A DNA stretch of 23,708 nucleotides from a bacterium (GTDB lineage Bacteria > Elusimicrobiota > Elusimicrobia > Elusimicrobiales > UBA9959), in NCBI GenBank assembly GCA_021845705.1, contig JAJZVJ010000006.1:1-23708 (forward strand), read 5' to 3'. Positions within the stretch are counted from its first letter, which is position 1. The number at the start of each line of letters is the position of its first letter. The notes under the pieces were generated by a model that was not told the origin of the DNA, did not search any database, and saw nothing but the letters and a program-made list of their open reading frames with translations. Below are positions 1 to 9,081 of the stretch, one piece after another. A program made the position numbers and the translations under genes.

Positions 1-2
1 GC

Positions 3-3000
3 GGCGCGTCCTACCAGGTGACGGCCGCGTTCAACGGAGACCCGATCTACAATTCGACCAATACCGCGGCCTGGGTTAACGTAGCCAAGCATGACACGAA
101 CATCATGGTGGACAACGGCAGTATAATGGCCCTGGAAGTTTTCAACGCCACCGCCACTCTTAAGTGGGGCCTCGCCCCGGTGCCCGGGAAACAGGTGCAG
201 TTCACCTATAAGGGGCAGGTTCTGGTCTCGGCCGTTACCGACGCGAACGGACAAGCCTTCATGCAGTACAATGCCGGCGCCTCTTCCGGCCCCTGGCGCG
301 TGGACGCCGCCTTCACGGACGTGAACGACACGGATTACAATGTCAGCTCCGGGAGCAACACAATAACGGTGCTGCGCAGGAACTGCGTGGTGGTCCCCGA
401 TAATATTTCCCTGTCGGTTTACGACCTTTTCAACGCTACGGCTACCTTCCTGGACGTGGCCAATTCCAGCACCCCGGCCGGCAAGTACGCCAGGATCTCG
501 TTCAACTGGCTGGTGGCCAACACCACTTTCACCACCACGGCCTCAGATAGCGCCGGCAAGGTTTACACCTCCACCGTGGCTCCTGTTTCCTCGGGAACTT
601 ACAAGGTGGAGGCTTTCTACGGCGGCGACGCCACTTACGCTCCCAGCATAGCCTCCACGGCCACGGTCACCGTGTCGCGCCGGCCCACCCAGCTGGCGCT
701 GGCCGACGCCGCCACTATGATAGGCAGGGTCTTCACCGCCACAGCGACCCTCACCAGCAATTTGACCCCGCTTGGCGATAAATACGTACTGTTCACTTTC
801 GAGGGGAAGGACTTTAACGCAAAAACCGGCACGGGCGGTTCGCTGGGCGTGGCGGTTGCGACGTTTACCGTCACTCTTTCCACCGGCCCAAGCCAGATTA
901 ACGCCGTCTTTAACGGCGATTCTTCCTACCTGACCAGCAACACCGCGACCGCGACCGTCACGGCCGCAATGCGCCCTACCACACTTACGCCCGTCAACGC
1001 TACGGTGGTAGCCGACAAAGTCTTTATAGCCACGGCCACTCTTAAAGATATAGATAACCTTGACCCGCAGGGGCAGCCTGTTTCCTTTATTTTCAACGGC
1101 AGCACTTTATGGGCCAATACCAATTCCATAGGCGTGGCTACCGTCACGTTCACCGCCAACGTCGCGACAGGGACTTACAGCGTCCCGGTCAACTTCGCCG
1201 GGGATTTCAGGTACATTACCAGTTCCGCCACGCTTACGGTAACCGTCACCAGGCGGCCCACAAGCCTTATCTCCTCCGGCAATATAACCATCCCTGCCCT
1301 GGATGTCTTTACCGATACGGTCACCCTTCAGGACATGGACAGCCTCCAGCTGGCAGCGCAGCCGCTGCGCTTCGTTTTCCAGGGGAGCACCTTCACCAAG
1401 ACGACCGACGGCTCCGGGGTGGCCTCCTCCACTTTCTCCGCGCCCGCCGCGGCCGGCCCCTATAACGTGAACGTCTACTTCGACGGGGACCCCAAGTATC
1501 TGCCCAGCTCGGCCGTAATAGCCGTAACGGCCCAGCAGCGCCTGACTGCCATTGCGCTCAACCCCGCGGCCGCCACCGCCCTGGATTTCTTTACGACCAC
1601 CGCCGCTATAACGGACCAGAATAACGCCGCGTATAAAGTTTCCTCCAGGCCGGTCACTTTCAGCTTCAGCTGGGGCGCCAGCACCGGCGCCGTTACCGAC
1701 GCCGTAGGCGTGGCTACCGCGTCATACCAGGCCACCGCTGCGGCGGGAGCTTATACCCTTACGGGGACCTTTGCCGGGGACTCCACCTACGCTTCGACCA
1801 CCACCTCCGTTGCTTTCCCCGTGGCGAAACGCAATGGCTTCGTTACCGGCGTATTCGTCTCCACAAGGGTGTTCGACATATTCACCGCCAGCGGGACTTT
1901 CTACGACAGCGTCAGCTCCGCTCCCGTGGCGGGCCGCCCGCTTAAGTTCTCTCTGCAGAACGTAAGCACCCTCACGGCCACTACCAACGGCTCAGGCGTA
2001 GCCGCGGTGAATTTCACGGCGCCGGCCGCGTCCGGAACCTACACCATTTCCATCTGGTCCGACGGGACGGCAGACCCGACCTATAACCAGTCCTCCGTGT
2101 ATGTGAGCAGCGTAACCCTGGCGCGCCGCAACAGTTCCATAACGCTGACCGGCCCGGCCGCTTCCATCATAGGCAGCACCTTTACCCCGACCGGGACCAT
2201 GTACGATTCGGTGAACGCCCTGGGCGTCCCGTCAAAGACCATTTCTTTCCTGTTCCAGGGGACCACCGTTCCCGTGGTCACCGACGGTTCCGGCCTGGCC
2301 TCGGCCGGCTATACGGCCTCCCTCTCCTCCGGAACCTACCAGCTTCAGGCTTCTTTCGCGGGAGACTCAAGCTACAACCCAAGCGTCTCCACAAAGAGCG
2401 TGGTCACGCTCAGGTACCCGACCCTGCTGGCGGCCCCGCCGATAACCGTTACCATGAACGAAGTTCTGACCGCCACGGCCACCCTTACGGATTATAAAGC
2501 AAGCACGGTTCCAGCCAAGAACCTGGTGTTCTACTTCCAGACCTCTTCTTTCACCTCGGTCACTAACGGGTCGGGCGTCGCCTATTCCACGTATTCGGCG
2601 GCCGTGGCGTCCGGAACCTACCAGCTGCCGGTCTCCTTCGCCGGCGACGCGCTGTACGATTCCACCAACACCTCTATCCCCGTACTGGTCAACAAGCGCA
2701 CGGCGCTGCTTACCCCCGACCCTGTAACCGTCAAGGCGCTGGATATCTTTACGGCTACCGCCACGCTGGCAGACTACCGCGATCCCTCCCAGAAACTGAG
2801 CGGCCAGACCGTCAACTTCCATTTCCTTGTGGGGGGGAGCACCTTCACTAACAGCGGAGTAACGGACGTCAACGGGGTAGCCGTTTCCACTTTCACCGCC
2901 CCGGCCTCCATAGGGCCCTACCAGGTGCTGACTTATTTCTCCGGGGACGCCACTTACTACCCCACCTCCGTCTACGGGTCCGTAACGGTGGTAGCACGCC

Positions 3001-6000
3001 CGGCGAAACTGATGCTGGACAATGCCTCCGCACCCATTGACGAGGTTTTCCGGACCACCGCCACCCTGGTGGACCAGGCTACCCTGGCGCCTATCCCGGC
3101 CGAGACCATAGACTTTACTTTCGGCGCCAGTTCCTCCGGGGTTACCGGAGCCGGCGGGAAAGCGACCGTAACCTTCACCGCGCCGTCCTCTTCGGGCCCG
3201 GTCCAGATTAATTCGTCCTTCGCAGGGGACGCCACCTACGCGGCGGCGGCCTCCACCGCCACGCTGACCGTGACGAGGCGCCCCGTAGTGATGGCCGCCC
3301 CGGACGTTGCCAGCATCATTGACGAGGTCTTTACGGCGACCGTGACCCTAACTGACGGGCTTAACACTTCGCTTGTCTCGGGGCGCTCTGTCGCTTTCGT
3401 CTTCTCGGGCAGCACATTCACGGCCGCCACGGCCGCCGGGGTCGCGGTCTCCACTTTCGCCGCGCCGCCCTCCAGCGGGACGTATTACGCGGCCGTAAAC
3501 TTCGCCGGCGACGCCAGGTACCTGCCGTCCGGGACCACAGTACAGGTCGTTGTGGACCGGCGCTTATCCGCCATCCTGCCGGACCCGGTCTCCGTACGCG
3601 CCGGGGACATCTTCACCGCCACTGCCACCTTAAGCGACGTAGGAAACCCCTCGTACAAGGCTTCCGGCCGCCCGCTCCAATTCGTGTTCGCGGGCAGCAC
3701 GTTCACGGCGTTTACGGACTCCAACGGCGTGGCCGTCTCCACTTTCACGGCGCCTCCCTCCAGCGGCACTGTCAGGCTGGATATTTCCTTCGCCGGCGAC
3801 AGCCGTTACCGGGCCAGTTCCTCCTCCTCTTCCGTCACGGTGCTGCGCCGCCTCTCCCTGATCACCATTAATCCCGCGCTGATCCGCGCCATGGAAGTGC
3901 TTACGGCCACGGCCACCCTCACGGATAAGATGAGCCCCGGCGTTTACGGGGACGGGCGCACGATAACTTTCACGTTCTCCGGCGCGAATTTCGCCTCGGT
4001 CACCGACGCGGGAGGCATTGCGGTCTCTACCTTTGCCGGGCCCGTCTCCTCCGGCACCTATCTTCTCGAGGCCGACTTCGCCGGGGACGCCGTATATGAG
4101 AACGCCTATTCCAGCATTTCAGTCGCGGTCATTCAGCGCCCGGCCGGCATTACCGTGGCCGACGGCTCGGCTTATCCTTTCGAGCAGCTCATCGTCTCGG
4201 GGTCGATGAAAGACAGCGCCACACTGGCCTCCCTGGCGGGCCGCTCCCTGCTTTTCGACCTAAACGGAACGTCCGCCCCGGCCGTTACCGACGGAGTGGG
4301 CGTCGCCACCGCGGCCTATACCCCGCCCGGCGCTTTCGGAGCCTACCAGCTTAACGCGGATTTCTCCGGAGACGCCACTTACGCGGCGGCCAGCGCCACC
4401 GGCACTGTCTCCGTAATGCAGCGGCCCACCTCGATAGCCGCGCTTGACGCCGGCACCATAGCGCTTGAAGTTTTCACGGCCACCGCCACGCTCTCGGACG
4501 TCAGGCTTTCAAGCGCCGTGGCGGGCAAGAACGTCGTCTTCAACTTCGAGGGCCAGTCCAGCACCGCGGCGGCGGACGCCTTCGGCGTGGCGGTAGCCAC
4601 TTTCGCCGCGCCCGTCTCTTCCGGCACCTATTATTATCAGGCCGGCTTCTCCGGAGACAGTATCTACGCGGCCTCGCTGTCCACCGGCGCGGTAACCGTA
4701 GGGACGCGCGAGACCAAGGTGATAGCCAAAGACACCAACGCCAACGTAGGCGAGCCCTTCCTTCTCTCGGCCCAGCTGGTAGATCCGGCCAGGCAGGACC
4801 TGCCCGGCTATTTCGTTCCGAACGCCCAGGTGGAATTCAAGTTCAAGGACAAGACCGGCCTCGTGCTGGAAACCAAGATCTCGACCACGGACGCCGTAGG
4901 CATAGCCACCGTCACCTTCAGCGGCCCCGGGGCGCCCGACGTGTATTACTACACCGCCAAGTTCTACGGCAACTACACCTATTCCACCAGCAGCGCCACC
5001 GCTATGGTAAAAGTGGGCCTGCTTACCTCCCTGGTGGCTTTTGACGTCGAGACCGTGGCGCTTGATAATTTCACCGGGAAAGTGAAACTTACCGACTATC
5101 TCTCCACCACGCTGGACGACAAGCTGATCAGGTTCAAGTTCATCGCGGCAAACAATACCGGCATGACCAACGCGGACGGTATTTCCGGCGTGGCGTCTTC
5201 TACTTTCACCGCGCCCGCCTCCTCCGGCACCTACTATTACACGGCCTATTTCGACGGGGACTCCATCTACTCGGCCAGCAACGCCACCGCCACGGTGAAA
5301 GTAACGCTGCGGCCGGCCAAGATCCTTCCCATCCCGGTCTCCACGCTGGCGTACAGTTCCTTTACCGCCACGGTGAACCTGACTGACGTGAAGTCGGGCG
5401 GCAACATAACGGGCAGGAACGTGGAGATAGTTTTCAACGGCAGCACGGTCACCGTCCTCTCCGACTCCGGCGGCATGGCCAGCGCGCAGTTCTTCGCGCC
5501 GTTCTCTTCGGGGACCTTCAATTTCTCCGCTTATTTCAACGGTGACGACACTTATGACACCGCCTTCAGCACCACGGGCGTCCTTACCGTCCAGCTGAAG
5601 CCCACCACCATGATCTCCTTCGACGTGACGGACCTGACGGCGAACAGCACTTTCACCGCCAAGGTCCAGCTCAAGGACTCTTTAAACCAGCCGGTTTCCG
5701 GACTAAGCGTCGACCTGAACTTCGAGGGACAATTCGGCGTAGGCGTGACCAACGCGCAGGGCATCGCGGATACCGTGTTCACGGCCCCGGCCTCAAGCGG
5801 CGTTTATACCTACAGCGGCATTTTCTACGGGGACCAGCAGTACTCCAGCAGCACGGCTTCCGGCAGCGTCACGGTAGGGCCCAGGCCCACTATAGTATTC
5901 ACTTCCCCGGTTTCCTCCAAGCTGGGCTCGCCGCTCGGGCTCGCCGCTAAACTGGTGGATGTAAAGACACAGGCGCCTATAGCCGGCCAGACGCTGGACT

Positions 6001-8687
6001 TTTACTTCAACGGCTCCACGCAGACCGCGCTGACGGACGGCGCCGGCATCTCCTCGGTGACCTTCTCCGCGCCGCTCTCCACCGGCTCATATTCCTACGA
6101 GGCGGCTTTTATAGGCGACGGCATAACCTATTCTGGCAGCAATTCTTCCGCCCCCGTCACTATCGCTTTGAACCTTACGACACTGGCTGCCAAACCCGGG
6201 ATTGCTCTGAAGATCTACGAACCCCTTCCTGTGGAGGCGACGCTAAGGGACACGATAGGCAACAACCTGCCCGGCCTGCCGGTAGTCTTTACTTTCGAGG
6301 GGCTCGATTCCACCGGAACGACCGACGGTTTCGGCAAAGCCACCGCCACCTTCGTCACTACCGGGTTGTCCTCCACCGGAACCTATAATTATTCCGCGGC
6401 CTACCCCGGAGACTCGCTCTACGTCGCCTCAAGCGATACTTCGAACGTGGTTACTATCTACAGGCGCGATACCCTGCTTACTGCCCAGAACGCCACTACG
6501 CCTCCTGGAAAGATTTTCGCGGCCGAGGCCGGTTTCTACGATAATGTCAACGGCAGCGTCTTTATGGGCGCCCCGATCCCCGGCAAGGCCATAATTTTCG
6601 AACTGTATGATTCTACTTTCACCACTATCCGGATCGCGACAACTTCCGCGTTAGGAGTATCGACGCCGACCTTTGTTTCGCCCGTCTCTACGGGGACTTT
6701 CCTGCTGACGGCCAGGTTCGCCGACAACGACCCTGTTTACAACGGAGCCGTCTCCTCCACCACCGTTACGGTGCTGCTGGCAGACGGCACCGGGGCCATA
6801 AAGACGAAAATGAAAGTGGATCCGGTGACCGCCTACATAACAAAAACTTTCGTGGCCTCCGGAACCCTCACGGCCACGGACGTCCCGGTGCCCGGCATGA
6901 CCGTGCTGTTCGAGTTCTTCAACGGCATAGGGACCTTCACCGCGGCAGGCTTCACAGACAGCGTCGGCCTCGCCACCGCGCCCTTCACCGCGCCTTCCTC
7001 TTCGGGCACCTACAATATTACCGCTTCTTTCGCGGGCGATATTAATTTCTCGGCCGCCACCGGCACCTCAACCCTGACGGCGAACCGCTACCCTGACTCG
7101 CTCGCCGCCCAGGCCGTCGCGGCGCTCAGCGGCGAGGATTTCCCGGCCAAGGCCGTGCTGAAGGACGAACTCACGCAGGCGTTCATGCCAGGCAAGACCG
7201 TGACTTTCACTTTCTTCAACGGCGTCTCCACCATCACCAAGACGGCAGTAACAAGCTCTACGGGCTCCGCGGAGACCACCTTCACCTCGCCCTCCACCCC
7301 GGGGAATTACACCTACACGGCCCTCTTCGCGGGCGATACCCAGTACATAAGCGCTACGGACACCGCTTCCATACTCATAGCTTCGAAAGGCTCCAGCACC
7401 TTCCTGGTCGGCTACGACGTCTTTATCGGCACCGGCGAGGTGTTCGCAGCTTCCGCCACCATCACCTCGAAAGGCTATGCCGTGCCCGGCAAACCCATCG
7501 CCATAACTTTCCAGGGACTGACGCGCATCTCCACCTCTAACGCGCAGGGGCTGGTCTTCTCCACGTTCACCGCGCCCGCCTCCAGCGGGACCTTCAGCTA
7601 CCAGGCCGAATTTACGGGAGACCCGGATTACAACGCCGCGCTGGCCACCGCCGCGGTTTCCGTGGTCATGCGTAAAGTGGTGGAGCAGCCGGTTTTCAAA
7701 GTCGCCGTAACCTCAACGGCCGTAACCCTGGCCTGGACGCCCGTGACGGTCTCTTCCGCCCAGGTTACCGGCTACACCATAGAACAATCCGCGTCGCTGC
7801 GCGGCGTAAGCACCTCCAGCGCAGCCGTCGCCTCCAGCACCGCGGCCATACAGGGCTACACTGTCCCGGTGGACGAGAACCAGGCCACCTACATAAAGAT
7901 AAAAACCAGGCTGGCGGACAACCAGGAGAGCCAGACTTCCCTTACGGTGGAGATCCCGAGCAAGTCGGAAGACCCTGACCGCGTGCCCAACTACTACTAC
8001 ATGAGCCCCGGCGCCAACCCGCAGGACTGGGCGGCCTGGGTCAAGATCCCCGGCAAGGTGATGGACAAAGTTTCCGCCGCCGCGCCGTTCTCCCTTGACG
8101 TCAAGAAGGACGTAAACCCTGACTTCATGGCCGCCTACACGATAACGGCGTCCGGATCCGCCTCCACGCTTGCCGACGATCTGAAAGCTTCCGACAGGAA
8201 AGGCGTGCGGCTTACCATCGCCTATCCCCCGTCCGGCACCGTGACCTCGGCCGTAAGCGGCCAGCTGGCCATCTACTGGTTCAACGGCGTGGAGTGGGTA
8301 AAACTGGGAGGGGAAATAGACGTGCTGACCGGCGAGCTCTATACCTACTCCCGCGTGCTGGGGCAGTTCGCGGTAAAGGCCGCACCGCTGGCCTCTTCCT
8401 TCACGCTCACGAAAGTAGCGCCCAGGATCTTCAGCCCCGACGAACCGGACACTAACGTGAACCGCGCCAGGTTCTACTTCGAGAACCCCGGCCTTGGCGA
8501 GGTGACAATAAGGATCTTCGACATAACCGGCGCGCTGGTGCGCAGGAACCTGGAATCGGAAGGCGGCAATATAATGTTCTGGAACGGCAAGGACCAGGCC
8601 GGGACCATGGTCCGGGGCGGCGTGTACCTCTACCAGATCGAGGCCTCCGACAAAGTGCTCACCGGCACCGTGGTGGTGGCGAAATAA
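3..8687 (+). CDS. Giant Ig-like repeat surface protein with C-terminal FlgD/T9SS-type sorting domain (5' end outside window)
   Basis: The reading frame is open to the left edge. The GTG at 18 is an internal Val inside a repeat (GASYQVTAAFNGD), so the true start and signal peptide lie upstream. The visible part is nearly 2,900 residues. About 26 complete Ig-like units of roughly 97 residues follow each other, resembling bacterial Ig-like group 3 repeats, with recurring FTATATLTD, SSGTY and FAGDxxY motifs and an RRP-type linker. An Fn3-like module follows (about 7674-7960), then a β domain with the IYWFNGVEWVKLGG motif (about 7960-8390), then a 95-residue FlgD-Ig/T9SS type A-like domain (8400-8687) ending in VLTGTVVVAK. 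It is probably an exported, surface-anchored adhesin or stalk. The repeats are diverged and almost Cys-free. The sorting-domain call rests on family resemblance. The next gene encodes a near copy of that domain. Confidence 0.9.
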   Translation, partial: GASYQVTAAFNGDPIYNSTNTAAWVNVAKHDTNIMVDNGSIMALEVFNATATLKWGLAPVPGKQVQFTYKGQVLVSAVTDANGQAFMQYNAGASSGPWRVDAAFTDVNDTDYNVSSGSNTITVLRRNCVVVPDNISLSVYDLFNATATFLDVANSSTPAGKYARISFNWLVANTTFTTTASDSAGKVYTSTVAPVSSGTYKVEAFYGGDATYAPSIASTATVTVSRRPTQLALADAATMIGRVFTATATLTSNLTPLGDKYVLFTFEGKDFNAKTGTGGSLGVAVATFTVTLSTGPSQINAVFNGDSSYLTSNTATATVTAAMRPTTLTPVNATVVADKVFIATATLKDIDNLDPQGQPVSFIFNGSTLWANTNSIGVATVTFTANVATGTYSVPVNFAGDFRYITSSATLTVTVTRRPTSLISSGNITIPALDVFTDTVTLQDMDSLQLAAQPLRFVFQGSTFTKTTDGSGVASSTFSAPAAAGPYNVNVYFDGDPKYLPSSAVIAVTAQQRLTAIALNPAAATALDFFTTTAAITDQNNAAYKVSSRPVTFSFSWGASTGAVTDAVGVATASYQATAAAGAYTLTGTFAGDSTYASTTTSVAFPVAKRNGFVTGVFVSTRVFDIFTASGTFYDSVSSAPVAGRPLKFSLQNVSTLTATTNGSGVAAVNFTAPAASGTYTISIWSDGTADPTYNQSSVYVSSVTLARRNSSITLTGPAASIIGSTFTPTGTMYDSVNALGVPSKTISFLFQGTTVPVVTDGSGLASAGYTASLSSGTYQLQASFAGDSSYNPSVSTKSVVTLRYPTLLAAPPITVTMNEVLTATATLTDYKASTVPAKNLVFYFQTSSFTSVTNGSGVAYSTYSAAVASGTYQLPVSFAGDALYDSTNTSIPVLVNKRTALLTPDPVTVKALDIFTATATLADYRDPSQKLSGQTVNFHFLVGGSTFTNSGVTDVNGVAVSTFTAPASIGPYQVLTYFSGDATYYPTSVYGSVTVVARPAKLMLDNASAPIDEVFRTTATLVDQATLAPIPAETIDFTFGASSSGVTGAGGKATVTFTAPSSSGPVQINSSFAGDATYAAAASTATLTVTRRPVVMAAPDVASIIDEVFTATVTLTDGLNTSLVSGRSVAFVFSGSTFTAATAAGVAVSTFAAPPSSGTYYAAVNFAGDARYLPSGTTVQVVVDRRLSAILPDPVSVRAGDIFTATATLSDVGNPSYKASGRPLQFVFAGSTFTAFTDSNGVAVSTFTAPPSSGTVRLDISFAGDSRYRASSSSSSVTVLRRLSLITINPALIRAMEVLTATATLTDKMSPGVYGDGRTITFTFSGANFASVTDAGGIAVSTFAGPVSSGTYLLEADFAGDAVYENAYSSISVAVIQRPAGITVADGSAYPFEQLIVSGSMKDSATLASLAGRSLLFDLNGTSAPAVTDGVGVATAAYTPPGAFGAYQLNADFSGDATYAAASATGTVSVMQRPTSIAALDAGTIALEVFTATATLSDVRLSSAVAGKNVVFNFEGQSSTAAADAFGVAVATFAAPVSSGTYYYQAGFSGDSIYAASLSTGAVTVGTRETKVIAKDTNANVGEPFLLSAQLVDPARQDLPGYFVPNAQVEFKFKDKTGLVLETKISTTDAVGIATVTFSGPGAPDVYYYTAKFYGNYTYSTSSATAMVKVGLLTSLVAFDVETVALDNFTGKVKLTDYLSTTLDDKLIRFKFIAANNTGMTNADGISGVASSTFTAPASSGTYYYTAYFDGDSIYSASNATATVKVTLRPAKILPIPVSTLAYSSFTATVNLTDVKSGGNITGRNVEIVFNGSTVTVLSDSGGMASAQFFAPFSSGTFNFSAYFNGDDTYDTAFSTTGVLTVQLKPTTMISFDVTDLTANSTFTAKVQLKDSLNQPVSGLSVDLNFEGQFGVGVTNAQGIADTVFTAPASSGVYTYSGIFYGDQQYSSSTASGSVTVGPRPTIVFTSPVSSKLGSPLGLAAKLVDVKTQAPIAGQTLDFYFNGSTQTALTDGAGISSVTFSAPLSTGSYSYEAAFIGDGITYSGSNSSAPVTIALNLTTLAAKPGIALKIYEPLPVEATLRDTIGNNLPGLPVVFTFEGLDSTGTTDGFGKATATFVTTGLSSTGTYNYSAAYPGDSLYVASSDTSNVVTIYRRDTLLTAQNATTPPGKIFAAEAGFYDNVNGSVFMGAPIPGKAIIFELYDSTFTTIRIATTSALGVSTPTFVSPVSTGTFLLTARFADNDPVYNGAVSSTTVTVLLADGTGAIKTKMKVDPVTAYITKTFVASGTLTATDVPVPGMTVLFEFFNGIGTFTAAGFTDSVGLATAPFTAPSSSGTYNITASFAGDINFSAATGTSTLTANRYPDSLAAQAVAALSGEDFPAKAVLKDELTQAFMPGKTVTFTFFNGVSTITKTAVTSSTGSAETTFTSPSTPGNYTYTALFAGDTQYISATDTASILIASKGSSTFLVGYDVFIGTGEVFAASATITSKGYAVPGKPIAITFQGLTRISTSNAQGLVFSTFTAPASSGTFSYQAEFTGDPDYNAALATAAVSVVMRKVVEQPVFKVAVTSTAVTLAWTPVTVSSAQVTGYTIEQSASLRGVSTSSAAVASSTAAIQGYTVPVDENQATYIKIKTRLADNQESQTSLTVEIPSKSEDPDRVPNYYYMSPGANPQDWAAWVKIPGKVMDKVSAAAPFSLDVKKDVNPDFMAAYTITASGSASTLADDLKASDRKGVRLTIAYPPSGTVTSAVSGQLAIYWFNGVEWVKLGGEIDVLTGELYTYSRVLGQFAVKAAPLASSFTLTKVAPRIFSPDEPDTNVNRARFYFENPGLGEVTIRIFDITGALVRRNLESEGGNIMFWNGKDQAGTMVRGGVYLYQIEASDKVLTGTVVVAK
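96..7674 (+). repeat. Tandem array of about 26 Ig-like domain-coding units (about 290 bp each)
   Basis: Unit boundaries can be followed by the recurring basic pair that ends each domain (RRN, RRP, QRP, LRP, YRRD), then a strand containing xxIxALDVFTATATLxD, and after about 60 residues SSGTYxxxAxFAGDxxY. The units differ strongly in sequence, so this is an old domain array and not a recent slippage expansion. Units 18 and 22-27 (about 4715-5020 and 6170-7674) deviate most, with changed spacing and motifs such as KFYGNYTY or FFNGVST. Confidence 0.85.
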
Positions 8688-8707
8688 CAATTCAGCAACA
8701 GGAAAAT

Positions 8708-9055
8708 ATGAGCAACATTCTTTCTACTCTCTCCATGTCCGCCCTCCTGGCGGCGCCCCTGGCTTCGGCATTCACGCTGACCAAGGTCACCAACCGCATC
8801 TTCAGCCCTAACGTGGCGGATGCGGCCGTCAACCGCGTCCTGTTCTCTTTCGCGAATCCCGGCGGCGACGAGGTGACCATAAGGATCTTCGACGTGACCG
8901 GCAGGCTGGTGCGCAGGAACCTGGATACCCAGGGGGCGGACATGTACTGGAACGGCAAGGACCAGAACGGCGCCACCGTGAAAGGCGGCGTATATATTTA
9001 CCAGATAGAGGCCTCGGACAAGGTGCTGACCGGCACCGTGGTGGTGGCGAAATGA
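8708..9055 (+). CDS. Small secreted protein consisting of a signal peptide and a FlgD-Ig/T9SS-type sorting domain
   Basis: 115 residues. Residues 1-21 form a signal peptide with a likely cleavage after PLASA, and the remainder is a single FlgD-Ig-like domain with EVTIRIFDVTG, YWNGKDQNG, GGVYIYQIEASD and a VLTGTVVVAK end. By my manual alignment about 68 of 95 positions are identical to the C-terminus of the giant protein just upstream, and the similarity also covers the APLAS stretch before it. An AGGA ribosome site lies at 8700-8703. The stop overlaps the ATGA at 9052, so it is probably co-transcribed with both neighbours. It has no cargo region. Possible roles are a free subunit that caps or competes at the sorting machinery, a structural subunit of the giant fibre, or a remnant of domain duplication. 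The function is unknown. Confidence 0.85.
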   Translation: MSNILSTLSMSALLAAPLASAFTLTKVTNRIFSPNVADAAVNRVLFSFANPGGDEVTIRIFDVTGRLVRRNLDTQGADMYWNGKDQNGATVKGGVYIYQIEASDKVLTGTVVVAK

Positions 9056-9081
9056 CGACGCCCGCGCAAAATGGGATAAGT

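Noticed and set aside
18..20. GTG as start codon of the giant protein
   Set aside because: The codons before it (Gly-Ala-Ser-Tyr-Gln) continue the repeat pattern, so the gene enters the window from the left.
96..7674. A CRISPR-like or recent tandem repeat in the giant gene
   Set aside because: Periodicity is about 290 bp at the protein level with strong divergence. There are no short identical repeats with spacers.
7713..8690. A 325-codon - strand frame over the end of the giant gene
   Set aside because: Same reason: antisense of a clear coding region with no motif.
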